A stretch of DNA of 64,000 nt, from positions 3,513,019-3,577,018 of the forward strand of contig NZ_KN676113.1 in assembly GCF_000802185.1 (NCBI RefSeq). Direction: 5' to 3'. The position numbers were made by a program, and so were the translations under genes. The notes beneath the pieces are model-generated. The model was not told where the DNA came from. It saw nothing but the letters and a program-made list of their open reading frames with translations, and searched no databases. The stretch is from Belnapia sp. F-4-1 (GTDB lineage: Bacteria; Pseudomonadota; Alphaproteobacteria; Acetobacterales; Acetobacteraceae). Shown here in pieces: positions 26,073 through 35,239 of the stretch; within the stretch, counting starts at the first letter, position 1; every line of letters begins with the position of its first letter.

Positions 26073-27460
26073 TCGCGGGCGAAGGCCGCCAGCATCCGCG
26101 CATGGCTGCGGGCGCCCTTGTGGAGGCAGCGCAGTTCGAACTTCTCGTTCGGGCTGTGCACCTGGTCGTCGTTCAGCCCGAAGCCGACCAGCAGGCTGTC
26201 GAGCCCGAGCAGCCGCCGCATGCTCTCGACCACGGGGATGGAGCCGCCACTGCCGATCAGCACCGCCGGCCGCCCATACTCCTCCGCCAATGCGCCACGC
26301 GCCGCGCCGACCCAGTGGCTGTCCGCCGGCACCTCGATTCCCGGCGTCGTGGTGAAGATCTGCACCTCCGCCTTCGCATCCGGCGGCAGCCGCTCGGCGA
26401 CGAAGCGGTGGATGCCCTCCGCCACCTTCGCCGGGTCCTGCCCGGGCACGAGCCGGCAGGATAGCTTCGCATGCGCCTCGGAGGCGATGACGGTCTTGCT
26501 GCCGTCGCCGGTGTAACCGCCCCAGATGCCGTTCAGATCCGCGGTCGGCCGTGCCCAGAGCCGTTCCAGCGCGCTCCGCCCACGCTCGCCGGCCGGCGTC
26601 GCCAGCCCGATATCGCCGAGGAAGGCGCCTTCGTCGAAGCCGAGGCTGTCCCACTCCACCCGCTGCGCATTGGTGATCTCGGCGATGCCGTCATAGAAGC
26701 CGGGGATCTGCACCCGCCCGTTCTCGTCATGCAGCCCGCCCATGACGCGGGACAGCGCGTTGATCGGGTTGAACGCCGCCCCGCCATATATGCCGGAATG
26801 CAGGTCGCGCGACGCCGCCTTCAGGTCGATTTGCGCATAGACCATCCCGCGCAGCCGCGTGGTGATGGCCGGCGTGTCGATATCCCACATCCCCGTATCG
26901 CTGATGACCGCGACATCGGCCGCCAGCTCGCCCCTGTTGGCGGCGAGGAAGGCATCGAGGCTCGGCGAGCCCACCTCCTCCTCGCCCTCGATGAGCACGG
27001 AGACGCGGCAGGGCGGCCCGCCGGCGATCTCGTGCCAGGCCCTGAGCGCCTCCAGCCACATCGCCGTCTGGCCCTTGTCGTCCACCGCGCCGCGTGCGAC
27101 GACGCGCCGTCCATGTGGCCCCTCGACCACCAGCGGCTCGAAGGGCGGCGAGGTCCAGAGCGCCAGCGGGTCGGCCGGCTGCACGTCGTAATGCCCGTAG
27201 AACAGCAGATGCGGCACCTCGCCGCCCGGCCCCGGATGATGCGCGACGACGACGGGGTGCCCCGCCGTCGGCCTGATCTGCGCATCGAACCCCATGCCGG
27301 CGAGCTGGTCGCGCACCCATTCGGCGGCGCGCAGGCAATCCCCCGCATGCGCCGGCTGCGCGCTGATGCTCGGGATGCGGAGCCATTCGATGAGCCGTGC
27401 CTCCGCCGCGGGGGCATCGGCATCGAGACGGGCGAGGATATCGGTGAGATTGGCCTTCAT
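26069..27460 (-). CDS. M20-family metallopeptidase (dipeptidase/carnosinase-like)
   Basis: The 463-residue di-zinc peptidase has LLFYGHYDVQPAD (His, Asp), RGAVDDKGQ (bridging Asp), the IEGEEEVGSPS acid pair, DTGMWD and a C-terminal His in DQVHSPNEKF. This is the set of the M20 dipeptidase subgroup with the internal dimerisation (lid) domain. The ATG at 27460 overlaps the stop of the ABC ATPase gene (ATGA), so it is the last gene of the peptide transporter operon. It probably hydrolyses the imported dipeptide or acylated amino acid in the cytoplasm. Confidence 0.93.
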   Translation of the reverse strand: MKANLTDILARLDADAPAAEARLIEWLRIPSISAQPAHAGDCLRAAEWVRDQLAGMGFDAQIRPTAGHPVVVAHHPGPGGEVPHLLFYGHYDVQPADPLALWTSPPFEPLVVEGPHGRRVVARGAVDDKGQTAMWLEALRAWHEIAGGPPCRVSVLIEGEEEVGSPSLDAFLAANRGELAADVAVISDTGMWDIDTPAITTRLRGMVYAQIDLKAASRDLHSGIYGGAAFNPINALSRVMGGLHDENGRVQIPGFYDGIAEITNAQRVEWDSLGFDEGAFLGDIGLATPAGERGRSALERLWARPTADLNGIWGGYTGDGSKTVIASEAHAKLSCRLVPGQDPAKVAEGIHRFVAERLPPDAKAEVQIFTTTPGIEVPADSHWVGAARGALAEEYGRPAVLIGSGGSIPVVESMRRLLGLDSLLVGFGLNDDQVHSPNEKFELRCLHKGARSHARMLAAFARD

Positions 27461-29478
27461 GCCCCCAGTCCAGCATGAGAGAACTCGCCCGGGAAGTGGC
27501 AGGCGACCCACCGCCCGGCCTCGGCCTCCGCGAGCGGCGGCATCGTTTCGCAGACCGGCTGCGCGATCGGGCATCGCCCGCGAAACGGGCAGCCCTGCGG
27601 CGGCGCCAGCGTGCTCGGCGGCTCGCCCTCCAGGACCACGCGCACCCGCCCCGGCGTCGGCACGGCCGAGATCAACACGCCGGTATAGGGATGCAGCGGC
27701 CGCGCGAAGAGCGCCTCCGCCGGCGCGCTCTCCATCACCCGGCCGAGATAGAGCACCACGACGCGGTCGCAGAGATGCCGCACCACCGCCAGGTCGTGCG
27801 CGATGAAGAGGTAGGTCAGCCCCATCCGCTGCTGCAGGTCGAGCATCAGGTTCAGGATCTGCGCCTGGATGTTGACGTCGAGCGCACTGATCGGCTCGTC
27901 GGCGACGATCATCTCCGGCTCCAGCGCCAGCGCCCGCGCGATGGATATGCGCTGCCGCTGCCCGCCGCTGAACTCGTGGGGAAAGCGCGAAACCCAGGCC
28001 GGATTGAGCCCCACCATTTCCAGCAGCCCGCCGACGCGCTCCCGCGCCTCCGCCCCGCGCCGCGCCAGCCCATGCGCGACCAGCGGCTCCGCCAACGTGT
28101 CGCCGATGGTCATGCGCGGATTGAGCGAGGCGTAAGGGTCCTGGAACACCATCTGCATCCGCCGCCGCAACGGACGGATCGCCGCCGGGCTGGCCTCGGC
28201 GATCTCCTGCCCATCGAAGACGATGCTGCCAGCGCTCGGCGCATGGATGCGGGTGACGAGGCGTGCGAGGGTCGACTTGCCGCAGCCGCTCTCTCCGACG
28301 ATGCCGAGCGTCTCGCCGCGTCCCACGTCGAGGTCGATGCCGTTCACCGCATGCACCACGCGGCGCGGGGCGAAGAGGCTCTCGCGCGGCAGCGGGAAAT
28401 GCTTCACCAGCCCACGCACGGAGAGCAGCGGCTCGATGGCCGGGGGAGGGGAGGCGCGCACCCCGCCGAGCCCCGAGCCGCCTGCCTTCGGCAACACCTG
28501 CCCAGCCTGCGTCACCCAGCACCGCGCCAGCCGTCCCGGCGCCACCTCGGCCAGCGGTGGGTGCTCCCGCTCGCAACGCTCGACCTTGAAGGGGCAGCGC
28601 GGCGCGAAGCGGCAGCCCTGCGGCAGGTTCAGCGCATCCGGCGGCGCCCCCTCGATGCTGACGAGACGCCGGTCTGCGCCCAGCGGCTGGTCGATCCGCG
28701 GCACCGCGTTCACCAGCGCCCAGGCGTAAGGATGGCGCGGATCGGCCAGCACCGCCTCGGTCGCCGCCTCCTCCACCACCTCGCCCGCATACATCACGAC
28801 GACACGCTGGCAGACGCTGCCGATCACGCCGAGATCGTGGCTGATGAGCAGGATCGCCGTGCCGAACTCGGCATTGAGCTGCCGCAGCAGATCGAGGAGC
28901 TGCGCCTGGATCGTTACGTCGAGCGCCGTCGTTGGCTCATCGGCGATCAGCAGCGCCGGATCATTGGCGAAACCCATCGCCAGCATCACGCGCTGGCGCA
29001 TCCCACCGGAGAATTCATGCGGGAAGCGCGACACGCTACGCTCCGGCGCCGTGATTCCCATCCGCCCAAGCAGCCCGACCGCGCGCCGCCTAGCTTCCGG
29101 CGCCGCGAAACGCCCATGCCCCACCATCGGCTCGGTGAGCTGGCGCAGGATGCGGATGACGGGATTAAGACCCGTCATCGGGTCCTGAAAGACCATCGCC
29201 ATCCGGTCGCCACGCAGCGACCGCAACTCATCCGGCCGCATCGCCAGCAGGTCGCGCCCCTGGAAGCGGATGCTGCCGCCCACGATGCGCGCCGGCTCCT
29301 CCAGCAACCGCATCAGCGAGAGCGCCGTTACGCTCTTCCCGCTGCCGCTCTCGCCGACGATGCCTAGCGTCTCCCCCGCGCCGATGCGGAATGAGACACC
29401 ATCGACGGCGTGCACAGGCCCTGCATCGGTGAGGAAGACGGTGCGGAGATCGTCCACTTCTAGGACAGGGTTGGTCAC
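27457..29478 (-). CDS. dipeptide/oligopeptide ABC transporter ATPase, DppD-DppF fusion
   Basis: The 673-residue protein contains two complete ABC ATPase domains. The first has Walker A GESGSGKS near 42-49 and the signature FSGGMRQRVMLAMG with LLIADEPTTALD. The second, after about residue 390, has GESGCGKS, SGGQRQRISIARALAL and IVADEPISALD. Each is followed by the Cys-containing peptide-transporter tail (RCPFKVERC; RCPIAQPVC). Such tandem ATPases energise GsiA-type peptide, glutathione or opine importers. The start is GTG 29478, overlapping the permease stop by GTGA. The open frame continues upstream antisense to nothing functional and is ignored. Confidence 0.94.
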   Translation of the reverse strand: MTNPVLEVDDLRTVFLTDAGPVHAVDGVSFRIGAGETLGIVGESGSGKSVTALSLMRLLEEPARIVGGSIRFQGRDLLAMRPDELRSLRGDRMAMVFQDPMTGLNPVIRILRQLTEPMVGHGRFAAPEARRRAVGLLGRMGITAPERSVSRFPHEFSGGMRQRVMLAMGFANDPALLIADEPTTALDVTIQAQLLDLLRQLNAEFGTAILLISHDLGVIGSVCQRVVVMYAGEVVEEAATEAVLADPRHPYAWALVNAVPRIDQPLGADRRLVSIEGAPPDALNLPQGCRFAPRCPFKVERCEREHPPLAEVAPGRLARCWVTQAGQVLPKAGGSGLGGVRASPPPAIEPLLSVRGLVKHFPLPRESLFAPRRVVHAVNGIDLDVGRGETLGIVGESGCGKSTLARLVTRIHAPSAGSIVFDGQEIAEASPAAIRPLRRRMQMVFQDPYASLNPRMTIGDTLAEPLVAHGLARRGAEARERVGGLLEMVGLNPAWVSRFPHEFSGGQRQRISIARALALEPEMIVADEPISALDVNIQAQILNLMLDLQQRMGLTYLFIAHDLAVVRHLCDRVVVLYLGRVMESAPAEALFARPLHPYTGVLISAVPTPGRVRVVLEGEPPSTLAPPQGCPFRGRCPIAQPVCETMPPLAEAEAGRWVACHFPGEFSHAGLGA

Positions 29479-30335
29479 CGGCTTCGCGCCTTCGGATCGA
29501 GCCAATCCCTCACGCCATCGCCAAGGAAGTTGAACCCGAGCACGATGGAGAGGATGGCGAGCCCCGGGAAGGTCGCCACCCACCACTGCTCCACCAGCTC
29601 CCGCCCCTCGGCCACCATCGCCCCCCATTCCGCCGTCGGCGGCACCACGCCGAGGCCGAGGAAGGAGAGGCCGGCGAAGGTGATGATCGCATTGCCGATA
29701 TCGAGCGTCACCAGCACCACCAGCGGACCGATGGCATTCGGCACGATATGACGCCCGAGGATGCGCGCTGGCTTCAGCCCGAGCACGACGGCGGCCTCGA
29801 CATAATCCTGGCTCCGTTGCACCAGCGCGAGAGCACGGGCGAGGCGCGCAAATTTCGGCCACCACACCACCAGCATGGCGATGATGGTGTTGGTCGTCCC
29901 GATCCCGAGCGCCGCCGCAATGGCGAGCGCCAGGATGATCGGCGGAAAGCACAGCACGAGATCGGTGAGCCGCATCAGCGCCGCATCGACGAAGCCCCGT
30001 GCATAGGCCCCGACCATCCCGACCAGCGTGCCGAAGGCAGCCCCCAGCGCCACGACGGAAATCCCCGCCAGCAGCGAAATCCGAGCGCCGAAGAGCAGCC
30101 GCGAGAAGCAGTCCCGCCCCAACGCATCGGTCCCGAGCCAATGCAGCGCGGAGGGCGGCTTCAGCCGGTTCGTCACATCGACGAAATCGGGTGGATAGGG
30201 CGCCAGCCAGGGCGCGAAGACGGCCACCAGCACCCAGGCCAGCACGATCCCCGCCCCGATCCCCGCGAGCCCGTAGCGCCGCCACAGCCGCGCCCGCCGC
30301 GAGCGCGGGGCGGGGAGGGCGATGCTCGCGCTCAC
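29475..30335 (-). CDS. peptide ABC transporter permease (DppC-like)
   Basis: The 286-residue inner-membrane permease has an N-terminal cytoplasmic tail rich in Arg, a first membrane segment (GIGAGIVLAWVLVAVFAP), the HWLGTDALGRDCFSRLLFGAR motif typical of DppC/OppC, and a binding-protein-dependent transport EAA region around VVLGLKPARILGRHIVPNA. It pairs with the DppB-like protein encoded immediately upstream, overlapping by four bases (ATGA at 30335). Together with the fused ATPase it forms the import channel. Confidence 0.94.
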   Translation of the reverse strand: MSASIALPAPRSRRARLWRRYGLAGIGAGIVLAWVLVAVFAPWLAPYPPDFVDVTNRLKPPSALHWLGTDALGRDCFSRLLFGARISLLAGISVVALGAAFGTLVGMVGAYARGFVDAALMRLTDLVLCFPPIILALAIAAALGIGTTNTIIAMLVVWWPKFARLARALALVQRSQDYVEAAVVLGLKPARILGRHIVPNAIGPLVVLVTLDIGNAIITFAGLSFLGLGVVPPTAEWGAMVAEGRELVEQWWVATFPGLAILSIVLGFNFLGDGVRDWLDPKARSR

Positions 30336-31342
30336 CGCCGCACCCGCGGATCGAGCATCGCGTAGGACAGATCGACGAGAAGGTTCACCAGCAGATAGGT
30401 CACCGAGACCACCAGCGTGATCCCCATGATCGCCGGAAAGTCGAGCGCCGCAGCGCTGCGGAAGGTGTAGCGTCCGAGCCCCGGCCAGGAAAACACCGTC
30501 TCCGTCATCACCGCCCCCGCCAGCAGATTGGCATAGGCGAGCCCGCCCAGCGTCACCACTGGGATCAGCGCATTCGGCAGCACATGGCGAAGGATCGTGT
30601 AGCGCTCCCGCATCCCTTTGGCGCGGGAGACGCGCACGTAATCCTGCCCCATCGCCTCCAGCATCGCCGCCCGCGTGGTGCGGGTGATGAGGCCGATGGT
30701 CGCCGCCGCCAGCACGATCGACGGCAGCACCAGATGCGCCGCCGCGTCATGGAACCCATCCCAGTCGCCCGCCAGCAGCGTGTCGATCAGAAACAGCCCA
30801 GTCACCTCATCGGGCGGGAAGGCGATTGGATCCAGCCTTCCCGGCCCCGGCGCGATCTGCAACCCGCCATAGAAGATCGCCAGCATGATGAAGGCGAGCC
30901 AGAAGGTCGGCGAGGAGACGCCGATCAGCGAGACCACCCGCGCCATCGCATCCACCCAGCTATCGCGCCACACCGCCGCCGCGATGCCGAGCGGGATGCC
31001 GATGCCGAGCGCGAGCACGAAGGCGATGCTGGCGAGCTCCACCGTCGCCGGCGCATATTGCGCGATATCCTCGAGCACTGGCCTTTGCGAGGCGATGGAA
31101 GTGCCAAGGTCGCCCTGCGCCAGCCCGCGCAGGAAGATCAGGTATTGCTCCCAGAGCGGCAGGTCGAGTCCCCATTTCGCTCGCCATTCCGCAACCGTCG
31201 CCGGGTTGCTCGCGGCAATGTCGCCGAGCTGCGCCAGCACCGGATCGCCCGGCACGGTATTGGCGATGAGGAAGACCACCAGCGTTGCCAGCACAGCCAT
31301 GACGGCGGCGCCTGCCAGTCGCGTGACCACCGTCCGCAGCAT
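30332..31342 (-). CDS. peptide ABC transporter permease (DppB-like)
   Basis: The 336-residue permease begins with a membrane segment followed by IANTVPGDPVLAQLG, a DppB hallmark. It then has WGLDLPLWEQYLIFLRGLAQGDLGTS, the EAA loop VSRAKGMRERYTILRHVLPNA, and VFSWPGLGRYTFRSAAALD. It is the promoter-proximal gene of the minus-strand operon dppB-dppC-dppDF-M20. It diverges from the 2-hydroxyacid dehydrogenase with only 62 bases between start codons, so promoters for the two directions must be close or overlapping. No binding-protein gene lies directly upstream, unlike most dpp operons; it is at 32397-34019. Confidence 0.94.
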   Translation of the reverse strand: MLRTVVTRLAGAAVMAVLATLVVFLIANTVPGDPVLAQLGDIAASNPATVAEWRAKWGLDLPLWEQYLIFLRGLAQGDLGTSIASQRPVLEDIAQYAPATVELASIAFVLALGIGIPLGIAAAVWRDSWVDAMARVVSLIGVSSPTFWLAFIMLAIFYGGLQIAPGPGRLDPIAFPPDEVTGLFLIDTLLAGDWDGFHDAAAHLVLPSIVLAAATIGLITRTTRAAMLEAMGQDYVRVSRAKGMRERYTILRHVLPNALIPVVTLGGLAYANLLAGAVMTETVFSWPGLGRYTFRSAAALDFPAIMGITLVVSVTYLLVNLLVDLSYAMLDPRVRR

Positions 31343-31404
31343 CCGCCCCGCTTCTCCCTGGTGCCTTTGCCTGTAGTCTAGCCCTGAACGAAGGGGAGGG
31401 AAGC

Positions 31405-32400
31405 ATGCAGGTCTATCTCACGCATACGGCCGACGCGCTGGAGAACTATTACGGCCCCCGCGCCCTCGCCGCGCTCCGGAAGGTGGCCGATGTCCGCCTC
31501 AACGAGGCCGGCCGCCACCTCGCCGGGCGCGAGCTGGCCGAGGCCGCCGCCGGCTGCCAGGCCATCGTCAGCTACCGCCAGTCGCCCGGTGAGGCCGCCA
31601 CCTTCGAGCACGCGCCGGACCTCGTCGCCTTCCTCCGTTGCGCCGTCGATATCCGCAACGTCGATGTCGCTTCCGCCAGCGCCGCCGGCATCCTCGTGAC
31701 GCAGGCGACGCCCGGCTTCATCCCCTCCGTCGCCGAGCTTGTCCTCGGCCAGATGGTCGACCTCGCCCGCGGCATCGGCGGCGCCGCCGCCAGCTACCAT
31801 CGCGGCGAGGTGCCCTCGGCGCGGATGGGTGCGCAGCTCAGCGGCAGCACCCTCGGCATCATCGGCTACGGCGCCATCGCCCGCCACCTCGCCCCGATCG
31901 GCCTCGCCCTCGGCATGCGCGTGCTGGTGACGGACCCGCATGCCAAGGTTGAGGATGCCCGCATCGAGCAGGTCGCGCAGGACCGGCTGCTGGCCGAGAG
32001 CGACTTCGTGGTCTGCCTCGCCATCGCCAACGAGCAGACCGAGAACCTGCTGAACGCCGCCGCCTTCGCCCGGATGAAGCGCGGCGCCTTCTTCCTCAAC
32101 CCCTCGCGCGGCAACCTGGTGGACGAGGCCGCCCTGCGCGCCGCCCTCGATGCCGGCCATCTCGCCGGCTGCGCCATGGATGTCGGCCGCGCCCCCGACC
32201 AGATGCCGACGCCCGGCCTCGCCGCGCATCCCAAGGTCATCGCCACGCCGCATGTCGGCGGCCTCACCCCGGCGGCGATCGAGCACCAGGCCTTCGACAC
32301 GGTTCGGCAGGTGACGGCCCTCACCGAAGGCCGCCTGCCGGACCATGCCGTGAATGCCGACCGCGCGCATCGCCTCTCGCGTCTCGGCATCCGACCTTAA
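31405..32400 (+). CDS. D-isomer-specific 2-hydroxyacid dehydrogenase family protein, atypical active site
   Basis: The 331-residue NAD-binding protein has the Rossmann motif GIIGYGAIARHLA, catalytic Arg in NPSRGNLVDE and His in TPHVGGLTPA. The conserved acid that pairs with the His, normally in a D-V-F-x-x-E-P-type segment, is not evident: the segment reads CAMDVGRAPDQMP. The usual Arg-His-Glu triad may thus be incomplete. The ATG at 31405 follows GGGGAGGG. The gene sits on the plus strand between the ABC permease genes and their likely binding protein. Its TAA stop overlaps the opposing TAA. Confidence 0.85.
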   Translation: MQVYLTHTADALENYYGPRALAALRKVADVRLNEAGRHLAGRELAEAAAGCQAIVSYRQSPGEAATFEHAPDLVAFLRCAVDIRNVDVASASAAGILVTQATPGFIPSVAELVLGQMVDLARGIGGAAASYHRGEVPSARMGAQLSGSTLGIIGYGAIARHLAPIGLALGMRVLVTDPHAKVEDARIEQVAQDRLLAESDFVVCLAIANEQTENLLNAAAFARMKRGAFFLNPSRGNLVDEAALRAALDAGHLAGCAMDVGRAPDQMPTPGLAAHPKVIATPHVGGLTPAAIEHQAFDTVRQVTALTEGRLPDHAVNADRAHRLSRLGIRP

Positions 32401-34019
32401 GCCGGCTTCGCCTGCCCGATCTCCAGCTGCCAGCCCGCCGCCGTCAGCGGGAATTCCTTCACCGCATTGCGCACCGCGATCTGGTAGACGGGCTGGAACA
32501 GGATGATGTGGTTGGCCTGATCGACCATCGCCCGCTGCCACTCCACCCAGAGTGCCGCGGCCTTCGCCTTGTCCGTCTCCTGGGCCGCGCGCTTGACGAG
32601 GTCCGTCATCTCCGGCGGCACGTTCCAGTGGACGCGCCTCGCCACCCGCTCCACCACGGCGGCGGCCCAGAGCTCGTTCTCCACCGCCGGCGGGTTCCAG
32701 AAGGTCAGCACCCCGCCCTGCGCCCGCCCGGTGGTGAAGCTGGTCCGCAGGTTGACCTGATCCATCGGCGCCAGCTTCGCGCGGATGCCGACGCGGCCGA
32801 GATCCGCCTGAATCTTCTGCGCAAGCAATTGGTACGAGACGCCCGCCACCGCCGCATTGCCATAGGCGATCTCGAACTCGAAGCCCTCGGCGAAGCCGCC
32901 CCGCTGCAGCAGCTGCTTCGCCTTGTCCAGATCCTGCTTGAAGCCGATCTCCCGCGCCACCGTCTCCGTGCTGCCGTTCACGCCGATGGGGAGGAAATGC
33001 GCCGGGCGCAGCGCCGCGCCGCCGAGCATGCTGTTGACGATACCGTCATAGTCGATGGCATGGCCGATCGCCTGCCGGCACGCCTTCTGCGCCAGCGCCC
33101 GGTTGAACTCGGCATTCTGCGTCACTGCCATATAGACGAAGTCGAGGCTCGGCAGCCGCTCCGCCCGCACCTGCGGCTCGTCCTTCAGCGTGGCGATCTG
33201 CTCGGGGATCAGGTTGAAGGCCGCCTGGATGTCGCCGCGGCGGATCGCCAGCAGTTGCGCCGCGCTGTCGCTGAAATGCCGGATCACCACCCGCTCATAG
33301 GCCGGCGCCCCGCGCCAGTGATGCGGGTTGCGCACGAGCTGGATCTGCTGGTTCCGTTCCCACCTGACGAGCCGGTAGGGCCCCGTCCCGGCGCTGTTCT
33401 GGTTCAGCCAGTCCGTCGCCTTGTCGGCCTCCTTGGCATCCGGCCCCATGCTGCCGCCATGCTGCATCACCAGCTTCTTCTCGGTGATGCCGAAGCTCGG
33501 CGCGCAGAGGATGTTCAGCAGCGGCGCGGCCGGGTCGTTCATGACGAGGTCGATGGTCTTCGCATCGACGATCTCGCAGCGGTCGATCGCCTTCACATAT
33601 TGCTGCGTCTGCTCCTTCATCCGGATCAGCCGCTCGAAGGTGAACTGCACATCCTCCGCCGTCAGCGGCGCGCCGGAGGCGAATTTCACCCCCTCGCGCA
33701 GCGTGAAGCGCCAGCCCTTGCCATCCGGCGTCCGCGCCCAGGCAGTGGCCAGCGCCGGCTTCGGCTCGATGTAGTCGCCGGGCGTCAGCGTCACCAGCGG
33801 ATCGTAGGTCGCGGCCAGCGTCATCGGCGCCGTGTATTGCGCCTGCTTCACCGGATCGAGGGTGATGGTGTCGCTGATATCGATGCCGATCACCAGCGTC
33901 GAGCCGCGCGCCTGCGCATAAGCCCGGCCTGCCGGCAGCAACGCCGAGCCGGCCGCCAGCCCCAGCAACTGCAGCACATCCCGGCGCGCGATCGGCCGCG
34001 CGGTCTCGTCGAGCCTCAT
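32397..34019 (-). CDS. ABC transporter substrate-binding protein, peptide family (SBP_bac_5)
   Basis: The 540-residue extracytoplasmic receptor has a Tat-like signal (ARRDVLQLLGLAAGSALLPAG) near residues 11-30 and family-5 sequence: DPLVTLTPGDYIEPKPALAT, FTLREGVKFASGAPLTAEDV, and GTGPYRLVRWERNQ. It binds peptides or similar ligands for the DppBCDF-like transporter, whose genes lie 1 kb away on the same strand. The two are separated by the oppositely oriented 2-hydroxyacid dehydrogenase. It diverges from the Gfo/Idh/MocA gene (87 bases between starts). The pairing with the ABC operon is inferred from family and proximity. Confidence 0.92.
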   Translation of the reverse strand: MRLDETARPIARRDVLQLLGLAAGSALLPAGRAYAQARGSTLVIGIDISDTITLDPVKQAQYTAPMTLAATYDPLVTLTPGDYIEPKPALATAWARTPDGKGWRFTLREGVKFASGAPLTAEDVQFTFERLIRMKEQTQQYVKAIDRCEIVDAKTIDLVMNDPAAPLLNILCAPSFGITEKKLVMQHGGSMGPDAKEADKATDWLNQNSAGTGPYRLVRWERNQQIQLVRNPHHWRGAPAYERVVIRHFSDSAAQLLAIRRGDIQAAFNLIPEQIATLKDEPQVRAERLPSLDFVYMAVTQNAEFNRALAQKACRQAIGHAIDYDGIVNSMLGGAALRPAHFLPIGVNGSTETVAREIGFKQDLDKAKQLLQRGGFAEGFEFEIAYGNAAVAGVSYQLLAQKIQADLGRVGIRAKLAPMDQVNLRTSFTTGRAQGGVLTFWNPPAVENELWAAAVVERVARRVHWNVPPEMTDLVKRAAQETDKAKAAALWVEWQRAMVDQANHIILFQPVYQIAVRNAVKEFPLTAAGWQLEIGQAKPA

Positions 34020-34106
34020 CGGACACCCCTTCCAGGGCTGGCCGCGCGATTGGCCCGCGCTGGCCGATGCGGCACGATAGGAGCCGAACGAGGGGGAAGG
34101 GAAGCC

Positions 34107-35135
34107 ATGCCAGGAATGATCGGCGTTGGGATGGTCGGCCTCGGCATGGCCGTCGCCCCGCACGCCCTCGCGCTCCGCGACCTCGAATCCGCCGGCCGCG
34201 CCCGCCTCCTCGGCGGCTTCAGCCCCTCCGCCGAACGCCGCGCCGGCTTCGCCGCCCGCTGGAACGCGCCGGTCTTCGATACCCTCGACGCCCTGCTCGC
34301 CGCGCCAGGCCTCGATCTCGTCCTGGTGCTGACGCCTCCCGCAGCCCATCTGCCGGTCGCCGAGGCCGCCGCCGCCGCCGGCAAGCACCTGCTGGTGGAG
34401 AAGCCGCTCGAATTCGACCTGGCCCGTGCCGAGGCGCTGGTGGCTATGGCTGACCGCGCCGGCGTCACCATCGGCGTGGTCTTCCAGCACCGCTTCCGCC
34501 CCGCCGCCCTCCGCCTGAAAGCGGCACTCGACCGCGGCCTGCTCGGCACCCCGCTCTCTGCCTCCGCCACCATCCGCTGGTGGCGCGACGCCGCCTATTT
34601 CGCCCAGCCGGGCCGGGGGATGAAGGCGCGCGACGGCGGCGGCGTTCTGCTCACCCAGGCGATTCATACCATCGACCTGCTGCTGCACCTGATGGGGCCA
34701 GTGGCCGAGGCGGCCGCCTTCGCCCGCACCAGCCCGCTGCGCGCCATCGACACCGAGGACATCGTCGCCGCCGCCCTCCGCTTCGCGGGCGGCGCCATCG
34801 GCACGCTGGATGCCACGACCGTCGCGCGCCCCGGCTTCCCGGAGCGGATCGAGATCGCCGGCACGCGCGGCAGCGCCATGCTGGTCGCCGAGCGGCTCGA
34901 GCTCCATGCCGAAGGCGCACCGCCCGAGATCATCGACCATGGCAGCGCCGGCGGCGGCGGCGCCGACCCCATGGCCTTCGACCACGGCCCCCATCGCGCC
35001 CTGCATGCCGAGATGCTGGACGCCATCGCCGCGGGCCGCGCCCCGTCCAACTCCGGCTTCAGCGCGCTGGCGGTGCAGCGGCTGATCGAGGCGCTGCTGC
35101 GCGGAGCAGGGCAGGGGCGCTTCGTCACGCTGTAA
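34107..35135 (+). CDS. Gfo/Idh/MocA-family oxidoreductase
   Basis: The 342-residue NAD(P)-binding oxidoreductase opens [19 protein letters not shown] (Rossmann). It has the family EKP motif in LLVEKPLEF near residue 97 and a C-terminal alpha/beta domain with [19 protein letters not shown], where the His lies at the active site. Members oxidise sugars, inositol or related cyclic compounds. ATG 34107 follows GGGGGAAGGGAAGCC, a leader nearly identical to that of the 2-hydroxyacid dehydrogenase at 31405. It is divergent from the peptide-type binding protein, possibly sharing its regulation. Confidence 0.9.
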   Translation: MPGMIGVGMVGLGMAVAPHALALRDLESAGRARLLGGFSPSAERRAGFAARWNAPVFDTLDALLAAPGLDLVLVLTPPAAHLPVAEAAAAAGKHLLVEKPLEFDLARAEALVAMADRAGVTIGVVFQHRFRPAALRLKAALDRGLLGTPLSASATIRWWRDAAYFAQPGRGMKARDGGGVLLTQAIHTIDLLLHLMGPVAEAAAFARTSPLRAIDTEDIVAAALRFAGGAIGTLDATTVARPGFPERIEIAGTRGSAMLVAERLELHAEGAPPEIIDHGSAGGGGADPMAFDHGPHRALHAEMLDAIAAGRAPSNSGFSALAVQRLIEALLRGAGQGRFVTL

Positions 35136-35200
35136 ACGACGGACTACAACGCCCCGGGTTGCCCCCGCCCCGCGACAGGCCCACATTGCGGGCCGAGCCC

Positions 35201-35218
35201 GGCGGGGCCTGCCCCGCC
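35201..35218. terminator. GC hairpin between the oxidoreductase and aldehyde dehydrogenase genes
   Basis: GGCGGGGC-CT-GCCCCGCC forms an 8-bp perfect inverted repeat 65 bases after the Gfo/Idh/MocA stop. It lies only 11 bases before the AAGGAGA ribosome site of the aldehyde dehydrogenase. It could terminate the upstream message or modulate translation downstream. There is no T run. Confidence 0.35.
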
Positions 35219-35239
35219 CAAATAGCCAAGGAGACCCCC

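Noticed and set aside
23147-26464. A plus-strand frame of about 1,100 codons
   Set aside because: It spans the antisense of the GMC gene and a shifted frame of the GlcD-type gene, with no family motifs.
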